NCBI GenBank assembly: GCA_027858715.1
Contig: JAQICD010000174.1
Location: 1-35,358, forward strand
Source of the DNA: Prolixibacteraceae bacterium
Lineage (GTDB): Bacteria; Bacteroidota; Bacteroidia; Bacteroidales; Prolixibacteraceae
DNA length: 35,358 nucleotides
Direction: 5' to 3'
Below the pieces are notes generated by a model. That model was not told the DNA's origin and made no database searches. It saw only the letters and a program-made list of their open reading frames with translations. Below, piece after piece: positions 15,984 to 25,937 of this stretch (the first letter of the stretch is position 1; every line of letters starts with the position of its first letter). Position numbers and translations under genes: made by a program.

Positions 15984-16442
15984 TTGAGAGGGAAGTTTTT
16001 TTCTTCTATCGACAATGAGTTTGCACTTTTTGTTGGAGGAGGTGGCGGCTTGATTATAAACAATTTTTTTGTTGGTGGTTATGGCGAGGGCATCTCGAAT
16101 CCATCTCGTCAGAATAATCGCGAAGGAATGCACGACATTGAATTTGACCATGGCGGATTTTGGTTCGGATATGAATTTATGCCTGAAAAAATGATACATC
16201 CTGTTTTGCATTTACGAACAGGTTGGGGCAAAATAAGCGGTACTCAGAATCGCGTTATATACTCTGATAATATTTTTGTGCTTAAGCCAACTCTTGCCGC
16301 TGAGGTTAACTTTACCCGCTTTATGAAAATTAATGCAGGTGTAGATTACCGTCATGTTTTTAATGCCGAACTGGGTAACTTAAATAGTAAAAGCTTTTCC
16401 GGTTTTGGAGTGTATGTAAGCTTTATTTTTGGATGGTTCTGA
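15984..16442 (+). pseudogene. Outer-membrane beta-barrel protein fragment
   Basis: The 152-residue product has glycine- and aromatic-rich alternating strands typical of a small outer-membrane barrel and ends in an aromatic residue (G-W-F), as barrels do. The only candidate start is TTG at 15984; the open frame begins at 15966 and contains no ATG or signal peptide. Homologues I know of begin with a signal peptide and a few more strands. This is therefore probably an N-terminally truncated relic. A terminator follows three bases after the stop. Confidence 0.6.
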
Positions 16443-16444
16443 AA

Positions 16445-16485
16445 AAAAAACGGGTCGCTTTTTAGATAAAGGCAACCCGTTTTTT
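16445..16485. terminator. Bidirectional intrinsic terminator
   Basis: AAAAAACGGGT (16445-16455) pairs with ACCCGTTTTTT (16475-16485), with A- and T-runs on both sides. It separates the barrel fragment from the antiporter gene on the other strand and can stop transcription from both. Confidence 0.8.
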
Positions 16486-16523
16486 ACTTTATAATGAATT
16501 TTGGTACATCGGTTTGTGCCCGG

Positions 16524-17831
16524 TTACATAAATATCAATTGGGTTATTACGTAAACCGGTAAAAGAACAATTAATGAAAACTTGAAAATGTATCCCAGGA
16601 AGCTGGGCATGGCAATATTGTTTTCTACAGCAATGGCTTTCACCATAAAATTTGGTCCGTTTCCAATATAAGTCATCGATCCGAAAAATACAGCTCCCAT
16701 ACTTATAGCCGAAAGCAATTTTTCGGGAATGTTAGCAGCCAGTATTGCTCCCGGAAACTGCGAAGTCATTCCTTCGGCAAGGTTGAAAAATGAAATTGCA
16801 GTAGGTGCATTATCTAAAAATGCACTAAGGCCACCTGTTGCGTAATAAAACTGCCATGGTTTGTTAATTGTGAACAGGCTTGCATCGGCTTTTAAAATGA
16901 GCAAAGCCGGAACCATGGTGATAAATATTCCAAGGAAAAGGTAGGTAACTTCAATTATAGGCGACCATGTAAATTTGTTGTCTTTGTAGCGCAGCTTGTT
17001 TTTGGTTGTAACTATCGACAGCAAAGCCATTAACCCGATTATACCCTCGCGTAAAAACCCGATGTAATGGTTGTGATGGATTTGTGGAATGTAATTGCCA
17101 TTGATAAATGCAACTGATAATATAACTCCAATTAAAAAAATAAAGTTATGCGTTCCCTTTATGCGCAATGGCTTAGGTGATTCATGGATTCTTTGCGCTG
17201 TGCATTTTTTTTCTTTTTTACAGTAATACCAGTCAACAACGTGGAAAATAGAAAGCAGTGCAACCAGAACAAACAGCCACTCGTTAAAAAGTCCGAAAAA
17301 CCATCCAAAAGTAGCTCCGTGTAAATAGAGCAGGAATAGCGGTGGGTCGCCCAGTGGCGTTAAAATACCGCCGGCGTTGGCTACAATGGCAATAAAAAAC
17401 AAAATGGTATGTACATTGTGCTTGCGGTGTGCATTGGCTTTTATTACAGGCCTGATAAGCAGCATAGCTGCACCTGTTGTACCCATAAACGATGCCAATA
17501 AGCCACCAATGGCTAGCATCGAAGTGTTGATCCAAGGCTTGGTGTTAATGTCTCCGCTCAGATGTATGCCTCCGGTAATGATAAAAAGTGCGCCCAGCAA
17601 AACAATAAAAGGTACGTAGTCGAATAGCAGTTGGTGTGAAAGTTCAAGTCCTAAACCTTTTGTAATAAGGATTATCGACGTTGGAATTCCCAGTGCCAGT
17701 GATACAATCAGCTTGTTTCGATTGTTTTCCCACCATTCTTCAAAAAATAATGGTCCCAATGCAATAAAAAGCAACATCAAAACAAATGGTATTGTTAGCC
17801 ACAGGGGTATGTGTTCAATAAATCCGTTCAT
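16524..17831 (-). CDS. Sodium:proton antiporter of the NhaD / CitMHS-like family
   Basis: A 435-residue inner-membrane transporter with about 11-12 hydrophobic helices. The conserved segments T-P-L-G-D-P-P-L-F and the later S-A-F-L-D-N-A-P-T are the paired hallmark loops of NhaD and related ion-transporter superfamily proteins; NhaD exports sodium or lithium ions against protons. ATG 17831 is preferred over a TTG two codons upstream. A related role in organic-acid transport cannot be excluded from sequence alone. The gene is monocistronic, with a terminator after its stop at 16445-16485. Confidence 0.85.
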   Translation of the reverse strand: MNGFIEHIPLWLTIPFVLMLLFIALGPLFFEEWWENNRNKLIVSLALGIPTSIILITKGLGLELSHQLLFDYVPFIVLLGALFIITGGIHLSGDINTKPWINTSMLAIGGLLASFMGTTGAAMLLIRPVIKANAHRKHNVHTILFFIAIVANAGGILTPLGDPPLFLLYLHGATFGWFFGLFNEWLFVLVALLSIFHVVDWYYCKKEKKCTAQRIHESPKPLRIKGTHNFIFLIGVILSVAFINGNYIPQIHHNHYIGFLREGIIGLMALLSIVTTKNKLRYKDNKFTWSPIIEVTYLFLGIFITMVPALLILKADASLFTINKPWQFYYATGGLSAFLDNAPTAISFFNLAEGMTSQFPGAILAANIPEKLLSAISMGAVFFGSMTYIGNGPNFMVKAIAVENNIAMPSFLGYIFKFSLIVLLPVYVITQLIFM

Positions 17832-17936
17832 ATACAAATAAATTTTTAGTCGTATGGAACTGGCATGTAGTGGTTTTAGAATTGAACATGCATGTCGGTT
17901 TCAACTGGCTAGTTAAACTTCCGAAAAATGAAGCTG

Positions 17937-17944
17937 CAAATATA
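17937..17944 (-). promoter_or_regulatory. Candidate -7 box of the NhaD-like gene
   Basis: The minus strand reads TATATTTG, an exact TAnnTTTG match, about 105 bases before the start. No good TTG element is seen at the right distance upstream. Confidence 0.35.
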
Positions 17945-18004
17945 AAAGTATTTTTGAAAGATAGGTTTCGAATGATAGGGTTTTTATGAAACGAGACACA
18001 AACT

Positions 18005-18658
18005 TTACATTTCTTTTTCAATTGAATTGTTTGTGATCTCTGGTTGAGGTGCTGTGCTAGTTTCAAAAATAGCATTCGAACCTGCCCCACAACTAATAAT
18101 TGTTTTTATTGCAAAATCGATCGAAGTAGTCGATTTAAATACTTTATTCTTGGGAAGGTGGTAAATGTTTCCCGAAGTGGGGTTGGGGCCAGTGGGAACA
18201 AACACTGTTATATAATCGTTGCTTTCCTGATGGTCGGTTACAAATCCTGTCATTAATGTTCCGGTATTAAAAATATCAACCAGAACAACCTCTGAAAAAA
18301 ACGAACGATTACCACCCATAAACTGAGAAACGATTTCACGTATCGTTTTGTAAAATGGTAGTTTCGACAAATACGTTTTTTCAATATGATGAAAAATTAA
18401 TTTTCCGAACTGGGTGCGGACGAATAATCCGATAAAAAAGAACAGGGTAAGTATTGCAACCACTGCTATTACATACACCAGTATTGTTGCAAGACGACTA
18501 TTTGTTTCGAATAGTGCTACAAGTGGGTGAAGGTATCCTTCGATAAGTTTTATTACCCATCTGAATAATAAAACTATAATACCAAGTGGAAGTATTGCAA
18601 CCAGGCCTCCGAGCAAAGCGGTTCGAGAAAAATTGAAAAACTTTCTTTTTAATGACAT
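18005..18658 (-). CDS. DUF502 family membrane protein
   Basis: A 217-residue protein with two membrane helices (about residues 12-38 and 57-82) followed by a soluble domain. The segments L-P-F-Y-K-T-I-R, F-V-P-T-G-P-N-P-T-S-G and the proline-glycine loop are typical of DUF502, which is widespread in bacteria without an established function. The final 20 residues are polar and variable. It is transcribed alone, in the same direction as the antiporter gene but with a 173-bp gap. Confidence 0.85.
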   Translation of the reverse strand: MSLKRKFFNFSRTALLGGLVAILPLGIIVLLFRWVIKLIEGYLHPLVALFETNSRLATILVYVIAVVAILTLFFFIGLFVRTQFGKLIFHHIEKTYLSKLPFYKTIREIVSQFMGGNRSFFSEVVLVDIFNTGTLMTGFVTDHQESNDYITVFVPTGPNPTSGNIYHLPKNKVFKSTTSIDFAIKTIISCGAGSNAIFETSTAPQPEITNNSIEKEM

Positions 18659-18818
18659 TTTAAATACTTTATTGCTTTATTAACAAAAATTTTAACGTTC
18701 AAACATGGTTAAAGTTGTATCGTTTATAGATAAATTCAGGCTGTTTACCTTTTTTTTCCTTCAAATTAAATATTTTATGATTTTATTCGTGATATCAAAA
18801 CAACAAAAATTCTAACGA

Positions 18819-20048
18819 ATGGACATTCATAAATACATTTCACAATTTTATTCCGAATGGGAAAAAGCCGGATCTACGTTTTTCATTTCAATGTCAATGG
18901 TCAATCCGACAGATAAAGATAGAAATGAAACCCAAGTAAAAAAAATGGTACTTTCTGTTGAGCAAAAACTGAAGTACAAAGATACAACATTCGTTAATGG
19001 TAAAAGCATACAACCCCAAAAATTGAGCTTTTTACGAGACATATTTTCTTTTAATGATTGTGAGCTTGATCTTGTGCAGGAGATTATAGATGAGGATATT
19101 ACACGTCGGTTTGTTCAGATGGCACTCGACTTCGACCCTAATGTTGATATGGAAGATGTTTTTCAGGCCGGTCGAAACTTGTGGATTGTGAACAGCCTGC
19201 AAATTCTGATGGGGCTGCCGGTGGAGCTTTCGAAATCGGTTTTTGCTTATTGTATGCTGTATCCTTATACCGATGATTATCTTGATAATCCCGATATTTC
19301 GAAGAGCGAAAAAGTGAATTTTAGCAAGCGTTTCAGGTTGCGCTTACAGGGCGAAAGTTCAATTGCATTGAACGAGCTTGAAGAGAAAATATTTGATTTG
19401 GTAGCTTTTATCGAAGGCGATTGGCCACGAAATATTTATCCCGGTGTTTACGAAAGCTTACTGGCTATTCACGATGCACAAACGCGAAGCATTTCGCTGG
19501 TGCACGACGAAGGCGAGGTAAATGCCGACGAACTCATGTCAATTTGCATCGATAAAGGGGGTACATCGGTTTTGGCCGATGGTTATCTACTAAAGGGTAC
19601 TTTAACCCGCGACGAAGAGATTTTTTGTTTCGGATTCGGAACTTTTTTGCAGTTTGTGGATGATATTCAGGATTTGAAAGAAGATTTTAACAGCAATGTT
19701 CAAACTGTTTTTACTAACGCTGTTCAGCGTAATTGTATCGATGCTTACATAAATAAAACACTTTCGTTTGGCCATAGCCTTATGGAACAATACCTTGAAA
19801 TTTTTCCACCTGGAAATATTGAGGGTATGCGTAGCCTTATGTTGAAAAGTATTCATTTCTTATTGATTGAAGCGATATGCCTGAACGCCGAATTTTTTCC
19901 TGAAAATTATGTGCTCAAATATGAAACTTATGCCCCGTTTTCATTTGATTTTATTAGAGAAAGGAGAAATAAAATGAGTAAGCATAGAATTTCTTCACGA
20001 GCTTATTTGAAAAAATATTTTAAAAATATTCAAAGAGTAGCAATTTAG
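18819..20048 (+). CDS. Class I isoprenoid-synthase-fold enzyme
   Basis: A 409-residue helical protein with two aspartate-rich motifs in the positions expected for class I isoprenoid enzymes: D152-D-Y-L-D156 and D281-D-I-Q-D285, 129 residues apart. Such pairs bind magnesium and the diphosphate of prenyl substrates. It is not a normal prenyltransferase (those are about 300 residues with F-A-R-M-like flanks), so it may be a terpene cyclase-like or squalene/phytoene-type enzyme. The substrate is unknown. No other isoprenoid genes are adjacent. A clear terminator follows. Confidence 0.7.
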   Translation: MDIHKYISQFYSEWEKAGSTFFISMSMVNPTDKDRNETQVKKMVLSVEQKLKYKDTTFVNGKSIQPQKLSFLRDIFSFNDCELDLVQEIIDEDITRRFVQMALDFDPNVDMEDVFQAGRNLWIVNSLQILMGLPVELSKSVFAYCMLYPYTDDYLDNPDISKSEKVNFSKRFRLRLQGESSIALNELEEKIFDLVAFIEGDWPRNIYPGVYESLLAIHDAQTRSISLVHDEGEVNADELMSICIDKGGTSVLADGYLLKGTLTRDEEIFCFGFGTFLQFVDDIQDLKEDFNSNVQTVFTNAVQRNCIDAYINKTLSFGHSLMEQYLEIFPPGNIEGMRSLMLKSIHFLLIEAICLNAEFFPENYVLKYETYAPFSFDFIRERRNKMSKHRISSRAYLKKYFKNIQRVAI

Positions 20049-20118
20049 GCACAGTGTTTGCTTTTGAATAATCGGTTTAAAGAGTTTTGTTAGTTTAGTT
20101 AGATTAATTGTAGCAGGG

Positions 20119-20150
20119 AAGAGGGTAGCGTTTTAACGTCCCTCTTTTTT
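20119..20150 (+). terminator. Intrinsic terminator after the isoprenoid-fold gene
   Basis: AAGAGGG (20119-20125) pairs with CCCTCTT (20140-20146), with inner pairing and a run of T directly after. Confidence 0.8.
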
Positions 20151-20156
20151 TATTTA

Positions 20157-20194
20157 CAAAAAAAGGTTGTTCAATCTTTATCTTGAACAACCTT
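20157..20194 (-). terminator. Intrinsic terminator of glyA
   Basis: A perfect 12-bp stem, AAGGTTGTTCAA (20163-20174) with TTGAACAACCTT (20183-20194). Read on the minus strand it is followed by a T run, as expected downstream of glyA. Confidence 0.85.
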
Positions 20195-20225
20195 CGATTA
20201 TAATAATTTACATTTCAAAAATTAA

Positions 20226-21506
20226 TTACCATGCATAAAGTGGAAAGTCTTTCATTGTTTGATTAACTTTTTTGCGAACCGAATCGATTACGTTTTGATC
20301 TTCGTACGATGCAATTACAGTGTCAATCATTTCAACAATGGCTGGCATCAGGTCTTCTTTTACCCCCCGGGTAGTGATGGCGGGTGTGCCAACTCTTAAG
20401 CCTGAAGTCTGGAAAGGCGAGCGACTGTCGAACGGAACCATGTTTTTATTCACGGTAAGGTCGGCATTTACCAGTGCATTCTCAACTTGTTTTCCTGTTA
20501 CGTCAGGGTATTTTGTGCGCAGGTCGATAAGCATCGAGTGGTTATCTGTTCCGCCCGAAATAACTTTGTAGCCTAAATCGACAAAGGCTTGAGCCATTAC
20601 CTTGGCATTTTTCTTAACCTGTGACTGGTACACTTTGAAAGATGGATCGAGAGCTTCGCCAAATGCAATAGCTTTTGCTGCAATTACATGTTCGAGTGGG
20701 CCACCTTGCTGTCCGGGGAATACCGATGAGTCGAGCAAAGATGACATCATGCGAACTACACCTTTTTTAGTTTTAATACCCCAGGGGTTTTCAAAATCTT
20801 TTCCTATTATAATAATTCCACCCCTGGGGCCGCGTAATGTTTTGTGGGTAGTAGAAGTAACAATGTGTGCATATTTAACTGGATTATCAAGCAAGCCAGC
20901 AGCGATTAACCCTGCCGGGTGTGCCATGTCAACCATGAATAGAGCACCTACTTTATCGGCTATTTCACGCATTCTTTTGTAATTCCAGTCGCGCGAATAT
21001 GCCGAAGCACCACCAATAATTAATTTCGGCTTTTCTTTCAAGGCCAGGACTTCCATTTCGTCGTAATTAACACGTCCGTCTTCCTGTGTTACCTTGTATG
21101 CTATGGGGTTGTATAAAATACCCGATGAGTTTACCGGTGAACCATGCGATAAATGGCCGCCGTGCGATAAGTCGAGTCCCAGGAAAGTGTCGCCGGGTTT
21201 TAGTAAAACGCTTAATACTGCCGCGTTGGCTTGTGCACCCGAGTGTGGTTGTACGTTAGCATATTCTGCGCCATAAAGTTGTTTGATGCGATCGATGGCC
21301 AGTTGCTCAGTCATGTCAACAAACTGACATCCGCCATAATAACGATGGCCGGGATATCCTTCGGCGTATTTGTTTGTCATTACCGAACCCATTGCTTCCA
21401 TCACCTGCTCACTAACAAAGTTTTCTGAAGCAATTAGCTCAATACCGCTCAGTTGGCGGTTTTTTTCTTTCGAAATAATATCGAATACTAATGTGTCGCG
21501 TTTCAT
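20226..21506 (-). CDS. glyA: Serine hydroxymethyltransferase
   Basis: A 426-residue PLP enzyme that interconverts serine and glycine while moving a one-carbon unit to tetrahydrofolate. PLP lysine is K222 in [12 protein letters not shown], and the N-terminal S-E-N-F-V-S and Y-P-G-H-R-Y-Y-G-G segments are diagnostic. Length is normal. It is expressed from its own promoter (21548-21574) and ends at a strong terminator, so it is an independent unit despite the same orientation as the peptidase gene upstream. Confidence 0.98.
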   Translation of the reverse strand: MKRDTLVFDIISKEKNRQLSGIELIASENFVSEQVMEAMGSVMTNKYAEGYPGHRYYGGCQFVDMTEQLAIDRIKQLYGAEYANVQPHSGAQANAAVLSVLLKPGDTFLGLDLSHGGHLSHGSPVNSSGILYNPIAYKVTQEDGRVNYDEMEVLALKEKPKLIIGGASAYSRDWNYKRMREIADKVGALFMVDMAHPAGLIAAGLLDNPVKYAHIVTSTTHKTLRGPRGGIIIIGKDFENPWGIKTKKGVVRMMSSLLDSSVFPGQQGGPLEHVIAAKAIAFGEALDPSFKVYQSQVKKNAKVMAQAFVDLGYKVISGGTDNHSMLIDLRTKYPDVTGKQVENALVNADLTVNKNMVPFDSRSPFQTSGLRVGTPAITTRGVKEDLMPAIVEMIDTVIASYEDQNVIDSVRKKVNQTMKDFPLYAW

Positions 21507-21547
21507 GCGTATCTGATTTTATGAATATAGTTTTCGGAATGAAAGTG

Positions 21548-21574
21548 CAAATATAGTTTTTTTATATGCTGCAA
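21548..21574 (-). promoter_or_regulatory. glyA promoter
   Basis: On the minus strand TTG (21574-21572) is followed after 16 bases by TATATTTG (21555-21548), matching the Bacteroidota promoter pattern. The start codon is 41 bases further on. Confidence 0.6.
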
Positions 21575-21609
21575 TAAAGGGCATTGATAGTTTTATGACT
21601 TTGTGTAAA

Positions 21610-23307
21610 TTAATAATAAAATTCAGTTTCGAAAGTGCTTTTATTTTCCTTTTTGTCGGTAACCACTAGTTTTAATTTGTGATTTTTTCCTGCTTTTAGG
21701 TGCTCGTCAAAGGTGTATTCTATTAAGTCTCTTTTTGGATCGTGTTCGAAAAGTATCCATTTCCCGTCAATGAAAACTTCATAACTGTCGATTCCCGAAA
21801 GTTTATCGGTTATTTTGAACCGGATTCGATTTTGCTCCATCAGTTTTCCTTTTTTAAAACTCAACGGAACAATCTCGGGAGCTATTGTGTCGGCTACGAT
21901 GCACATGTCGCCAAATTTGTAGGTTGAAGTATGAACTTCTCCATTGTTGTATTCTCCGCCAATCGATGATAATTCGCTGGTTTGGATGTCGAAAAGAGCG
22001 ATAAGCGCTTTTCTTCTTAATTCCCGTGGCAGGTTAGCTGCGCTAATTGATATGATTGCCGGTTTGTGTAACGGGGTGTATTTGTTGTGCACTCTGAATA
22101 ATGGAGATAATGCTCCTTGTGGCGTTTTGCCTTTTTTATATATAAATTTGATGTTGGTGTAAAGTGCATTTTCGGGTAATGAAATTTCAATATCATCGGT
22201 TTTGTAATGATTTGCGGTGTTGTAATTGAATTCGGCTTCAGTTTTTTCACTTTTGTGCTTAACTGGTTGTCCTGCTTTTATCGAAAACTCGATTTTCGAC
22301 GCGTTCATGTTTGTATCGTATATTACAATTTCTACTTTATGTCTTTTCCCGTCTTCAAAACTGAATAATCCTGAATTTCTGGCTTGCTGGTAAATTGATA
22401 ATTTATTGCCGGGTTCGATGTATGTTTTATGGAATTTTGATTTATTGCGAATATTTTCTTCGTAATCGATATGGCTGTTGATATAACGCATATTGCTGTA
22501 ACTCAATTCGTCAATTTGAAACGAGATGAGTAGCTGATTGTCAACCCAATATTCAAGTTGGTAGATGCCACATTTGCTCCAGTTTCCATCGAGATAGTCA
22601 ATGGCATCAACTCCAAATCCTAATTTCCCATACCCTTCAAATGTGTGTTTTCCTTTTGGGCGGTAGGCGCCATTATAAAAAACGAGGTCGTACTTTTTTT
22701 TATTGGTGCTGTTTTCAATATGACTACTGTCGGTAACAGGATAGATATATAGATTCTCAACTACTGGTTTGGTATTGTCTTTAATGTCGAACTTAAAAAG
22801 AAGCGGATTGACCGGATTTTGGGTTTCAGTTTTTCTTATTTCAAAATGCAAATGAGGCCCTGCCGAACTACCACTGTTTCCAGTATAAGCTATCATATCT
22901 CCTTTTTTAAAATCGAACTGATTGGGTTTTGGATATAAGTTTAATGCAAAACTTTTTTGTTTATACTGTTCTTTTTTTACCCATTCGCTAATGGCGTTAT
23001 CGTACTTTTCGAGATGTGCATATACCGATGTGAACCCATTAGGATGTATAATATATAATGCATTGCCGTAACCCAAGGGTGATACAGCCACCCTCGAAAC
23101 ATATCCGTCTTCTATAGCATAAACCGGTATCCCAGTTTCTCCATTGGTTTTTATATCGATTCCGGCATGAAAATGGTTGCTTCTAATTTCTCCAAAGTTC
23201 CCGTTTAAGATAAGTGGTATATCTACGGGTGGTGCAAAATTTACATTTTGTGCGTGCAGGCATGAAAATAGAAATATAAAGAAAAATAGTGTATAAAAAG
23301 CCTTCAT
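21610..23307 (-). CDS. Secreted M23-family metallopeptidase (LytM-like)
   Basis: A 565-residue protein with a signal peptide (about 1-19, ending at A-Q). The peptidase domain has H47-A-G-I-D51 and the H152-L-H154 pair in G-P-H-L-H-F-E-I-R, the zinc ligands of M23 endopeptidases that cut peptidoglycan crosslinks. The domain occupies roughly residues 25-170 and a 390-residue beta-rich C-terminal extension follows, including a part ending at about 560 that resembles immunoglobulin-like folds. It presumably acts in the periplasm on cell wall remodelling. It lies upstream of glyA with a 103-bp gap and separate promoter. Confidence 0.9.
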   Translation of the reverse strand: MKAFYTLFFFIFLFSCLHAQNVNFAPPVDIPLILNGNFGEIRSNHFHAGIDIKTNGETGIPVYAIEDGYVSRVAVSPLGYGNALYIIHPNGFTSVYAHLEKYDNAISEWVKKEQYKQKSFALNLYPKPNQFDFKKGDMIAYTGNSGSSAGPHLHFEIRKTETQNPVNPLLFKFDIKDNTKPVVENLYIYPVTDSSHIENSTNKKKYDLVFYNGAYRPKGKHTFEGYGKLGFGVDAIDYLDGNWSKCGIYQLEYWVDNQLLISFQIDELSYSNMRYINSHIDYEENIRNKSKFHKTYIEPGNKLSIYQQARNSGLFSFEDGKRHKVEIVIYDTNMNASKIEFSIKAGQPVKHKSEKTEAEFNYNTANHYKTDDIEISLPENALYTNIKFIYKKGKTPQGALSPLFRVHNKYTPLHKPAIISISAANLPRELRRKALIALFDIQTSELSSIGGEYNNGEVHTSTYKFGDMCIVADTIAPEIVPLSFKKGKLMEQNRIRFKITDKLSGIDSYEVFIDGKWILFEHDPKRDLIEYTFDEHLKAGKNHKLKLVVTDKKENKSTFETEFYY

Positions 23308-23578
23308 TTGTATATATTTAAATAATGCATTCTTTTATGCTTCGTTAGTTATTATTAACGGATAATTCCTGTAAGGTGATGCGAAAATAACATTTCCTGA
23401 AAAATATTCAATTCTATTAACAAAATTGATAAATGTTGAAAATGCAATAATTTATGACATAAGCACAACTGTTTGTCCGATAGCATGAACAAAGAAATAA
23501 TGCACAAACCTGATGCAAAATATGTATTTATTGCACAATTGTAACTATTTTTGAGTTTTTACAATTTGACAAAAATGT

Positions 23579-23586
23579 TATTTTTG
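23579..23586 (+). promoter_or_regulatory. Candidate -7 box of the zapB-like gene
   Basis: TATTTTTG matches TAnnTTTG 18 bases before the start at 23605; a second match lies at 23546-23553. The spacing to a TTG element is not good for either. The rest of the 297-bp gap (23308-23604) shows no gene. Confidence 0.35.
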
Positions 23587-23604
23587 TACTGAAATCATCC
23601 TGTA

Positions 23605-23898
23605 ATGACGGAACAAGATCAACACCTGATTGATGAATTGAAGCAAAACATCAGGCGTTTAATCGATAGCCTTGAAAAAACAAAAGCTGAACTGGAGCAG
23701 GTTAGAGACGAATACAAAGGTCTGGAGTATCAGTTTAGTGAATATAAGAATGAACACGAGGCGCTGTTAAAACGTTATGAGAATTTGAAAGTGGCAAAAG
23801 CTTTAGCCGATGGCGATCCTGAAAATCAGGCGGCAAAGCTGAAAATTAATAGAATTATACGTGAAGTAGATAAATGTATGGCCCTTTTAAACAAGTGA
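23605..23898 (+). CDS. Small coiled-coil protein, ZapB-like
   Basis: A 97-residue protein made almost wholly of charged heptads (about residues 5-70), with no membrane segment. It directly precedes zapA with a ten-base gap. In this phylum a short coiled-coil gene commonly stands before zapA, and by analogy with ZapB it could link ZapA-FtsZ assemblies at the division site. The role is inferred from structure and position; sequence alone does not prove it. Confidence 0.75.
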   Translation: MTEQDQHLIDELKQNIRRLIDSLEKTKAELEQVRDEYKGLEYQFSEYKNEHEALLKRYENLKVAKALADGDPENQAAKLKINRIIREVDKCMALLNK

Positions 23899-23908
23899 AT
23901 ATATCGTT

Positions 23909-24199
23909 ATGGATGACGAATTTACAATTAATGTTACAATAGCCGAAAGGCGTTATCCCATTCGGATAAAGCGTAAAGATGAAGAAACGGTACGTAACGC
24001 AGCAAAAAGAATAAACGACAGGGTTTTGTTGTACCGTAAAAATTATAAGGGAACAGATAGTCAGGATTTTATGGCTATGGCAACCTTGCAATTTGTAATA
24101 GAATATTTCGAGTTGGTTGAAAAAAATGATATTGATCCTGCGATAGCACAAATTGAAAATATAAACGACCACTTGAAAAACTATTTGGATAAAAGTTAA
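23909..24199 (+). CDS. zapA: Cell division protein ZapA
   Basis: A 96-residue protein with the ZapA pattern: a short beta part with I-A-E-R-R-Y-P-I-R-I followed by a long helix, including R-N-A-A-K-R-I-N-D and the D-F-M-A-M-A-T-L-Q-F segment. ZapA binds FtsZ and bundles the division ring at mid-cell. It ends 112 bp before rny, with a strong hairpin in between. Confidence 0.92.
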   Translation: MDDEFTINVTIAERRYPIRIKRKDEETVRNAAKRINDRVLLYRKNYKGTDSQDFMAMATLQFVIEYFELVEKNDIDPAIAQIENINDHLKNYLDKS

Positions 24200-24227
24200 C
24201 GTTCTTATAAATAAAAACAACAAATCG

Positions 24228-24287
24228 CCGCATCTTAACGTGCATTTTTTAAGAAAGTAATAATGCATGTTCAAATGCGGTTTTTTT
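24228..24287 (+). terminator. Structured terminator or leader between zapA and rny
   Basis: CCGCAT (24228-24233) pairs with ATGCGG (24275-24280), enclosing TGCATT (24241-24246) with AATGCA (24262-24267), and seven T follow. It can end transcription from zapA. It lies 25 bases before the rny start and so could also be a folded 5' leader or attenuator. Confidence 0.65.
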
Positions 24288-24311
24288 ATAAACTATAAAA
24301 CAGTAATAACA

Positions 24312-25868
24312 ATGGATTGGACATATATATTAGTAGCTATTGCCTTTGTGGCCGGGTTTCCAATATCCTACTTTTTTTGGGATAAGGCTTTGAAAGGCAG
24401 GCGCGTTAAGACGATACGCGAGGCTGAAGCCGAAGCCGAAGTAGTTAAAAAAGACAAAATACTACAGGCTAAAGAGAAGTTTTTACAGTTAAAGTCGGAG
24501 CACGAGAAGTTTATCAGCGAAAAAAACAACAAAATCTCTGTTCTCGAAAGTCGCTTGAAACAAAAAGAACAGGCTTACTTACAACGTAAAGACGAATTGA
24601 ACCGTAGTGTTAAAGAATTTGATATTGAGAAAAAAGAGACCGATGCCATTCGCGAAAATCTGACGCATCAGCTCGAAATGGTAGAACAGCGTAGCGAAGA
24701 ACTTGATAAAATGCATCGCCAACAGGTTGAGCAGTTAGAGATTATATCTGGCTTGTCGGCCGACGAAGCTAAATCTCAATTGGTTGAGTCGCTCAAAAAT
24801 GAGGCTAAGTCTGAAGCAATGTCTTACATTCAGGAGATAATGGACGAGGCTAAACTGAACGCAAATCAGGAGGCTAAAAAAGTTATCGTAAAATCAATAC
24901 AACGCGTTGCTTCTGAAACTGCAATAGAAAATGCAGTTACCATTTTCAACATCGAAAACGATGAAATTAAAGGTCGTATTATCGGTCGCGAAGGCCGTAA
25001 CATCAGGGCTCTTGAAGCTGCTACCGGCGTAGAAATTATCGTTGATGATACACCAGAGGCTATCGTGCTTTCAGCTTTTGACCCGGTTCGTCGCGAAATT
25101 GCACGCCTAGCGTTGCACCAACTTGTAACCGACGGCCGTATTCATCCTGCACGTATCGAAGAGGTGGTTAACAAGGTGAGTAAGCAAATTGAAGAAGAAA
25201 TTGTGGAAACCGGTAAACGTACTTGCATCGATTTGGGTATTCACGGTATGCACCCCGAGTTGGTTCGTATGGTTGGTAAAATGAAATACCGTTCATCATA
25301 CGGACAAAACCTTTTGCAGCACTCGCGCGAAACAGCTAACCTCTGTGCCATTATGGCTTCGGAGTTAGGTTTGAATTCTAAAAAAGCCAAAAGAGCCGGA
25401 CTATTACACGATATTGGTAAGGTTCCTGACGATGAACCGGAATTGCCACACGCAGTACTGGGAATGAAGTTGGCCGAGCGTTATAAGGAAAAGCCGGATA
25501 TCTGTAATGCTATTGGTTCGCACCACGAAGAAGTGGAAATGCAAACGCTGCTTGCACCTATCGTACAGGTTTGTGATGCTATCTCAGGTGCCCGTCCGGG
25601 TGCCCGTCGCGAGGCTGTTGAATCGTATATTAAGCGTTTGAATGAACTCGAAAATCTCGCTTTATCATATCCGGGTGTTTCAAAAACTTATGCCATACAG
25701 GCTGGTCGTGAATTACGCGTGATTGTTGGAAGTGATAAAATTACCGACGCCGAATCAGAACAGCTGTCATACGATATTGCCAAAAAAATTCAGGATGAGA
25801 TGACTTATCCGGGGCAGGTTAAAATTACGGTTATCCGTGAAACCCGCGCTGTAAGTTATGCAAAATAG
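24312..25868 (+). CDS. rny: Ribonuclease Y
   Basis: A 518-residue membrane-anchored endoribonuclease that starts mRNA decay. From ATG 24312 the protein has one N-terminal membrane helix, then a long coiled coil (about 30-180), a KH RNA-binding domain with [10 protein letters not shown], and an HD domain with L-L-H-D-I-G-K containing the metal-binding His-Asp pair. A start 15 codons further upstream would add residues before the membrane helix and overlap the hairpin, so 24312 is preferred. Length and domain order are standard. Confidence 0.96.
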   Translation: MDWTYILVAIAFVAGFPISYFFWDKALKGRRVKTIREAEAEAEVVKKDKILQAKEKFLQLKSEHEKFISEKNNKISVLESRLKQKEQAYLQRKDELNRSVKEFDIEKKETDAIRENLTHQLEMVEQRSEELDKMHRQQVEQLEIISGLSADEAKSQLVESLKNEAKSEAMSYIQEIMDEAKLNANQEAKKVIVKSIQRVASETAIENAVTIFNIENDEIKGRIIGREGRNIRALEAATGVEIIVDDTPEAIVLSAFDPVRREIARLALHQLVTDGRIHPARIEEVVNKVSKQIEEEIVETGKRTCIDLGIHGMHPELVRMVGKMKYRSSYGQNLLQHSRETANLCAIMASELGLNSKKAKRAGLLHDIGKVPDDEPELPHAVLGMKLAERYKEKPDICNAIGSHHEEVEMQTLLAPIVQVCDAISGARPGARREAVESYIKRLNELENLALSYPGVSKTYAIQAGRELRVIVGSDKITDAESEQLSYDIAKKIQDEMTYPGQVKITVIRETRAVSYAK

Positions 25869-25891
25869 ATTTTGATTTTAAATAGACCTAT

Positions 25892-25936
25892 AAAAAAACA
25901 CGGGGGCGGATTAATTTTCCGACCCCGTGTTTTTTT
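25892..25936. terminator. Strong bidirectional terminator between rny and the phosphorylase gene
   Basis: A 19-bp stem, A-run then CACGGGG on the left (25892-25910) and CCCCGTG then T-run on the right (25918-25936), with one mismatch and a seven-base loop. The two genes converge on it. Confidence 0.9.
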
Positions 25937-25937
25937 G

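Noticed and set aside
24267-24311. Upstream start of rny
   Set aside because: It would place extra residues before the membrane helix and lie inside the hairpin; ATG 24312 gives the standard length.
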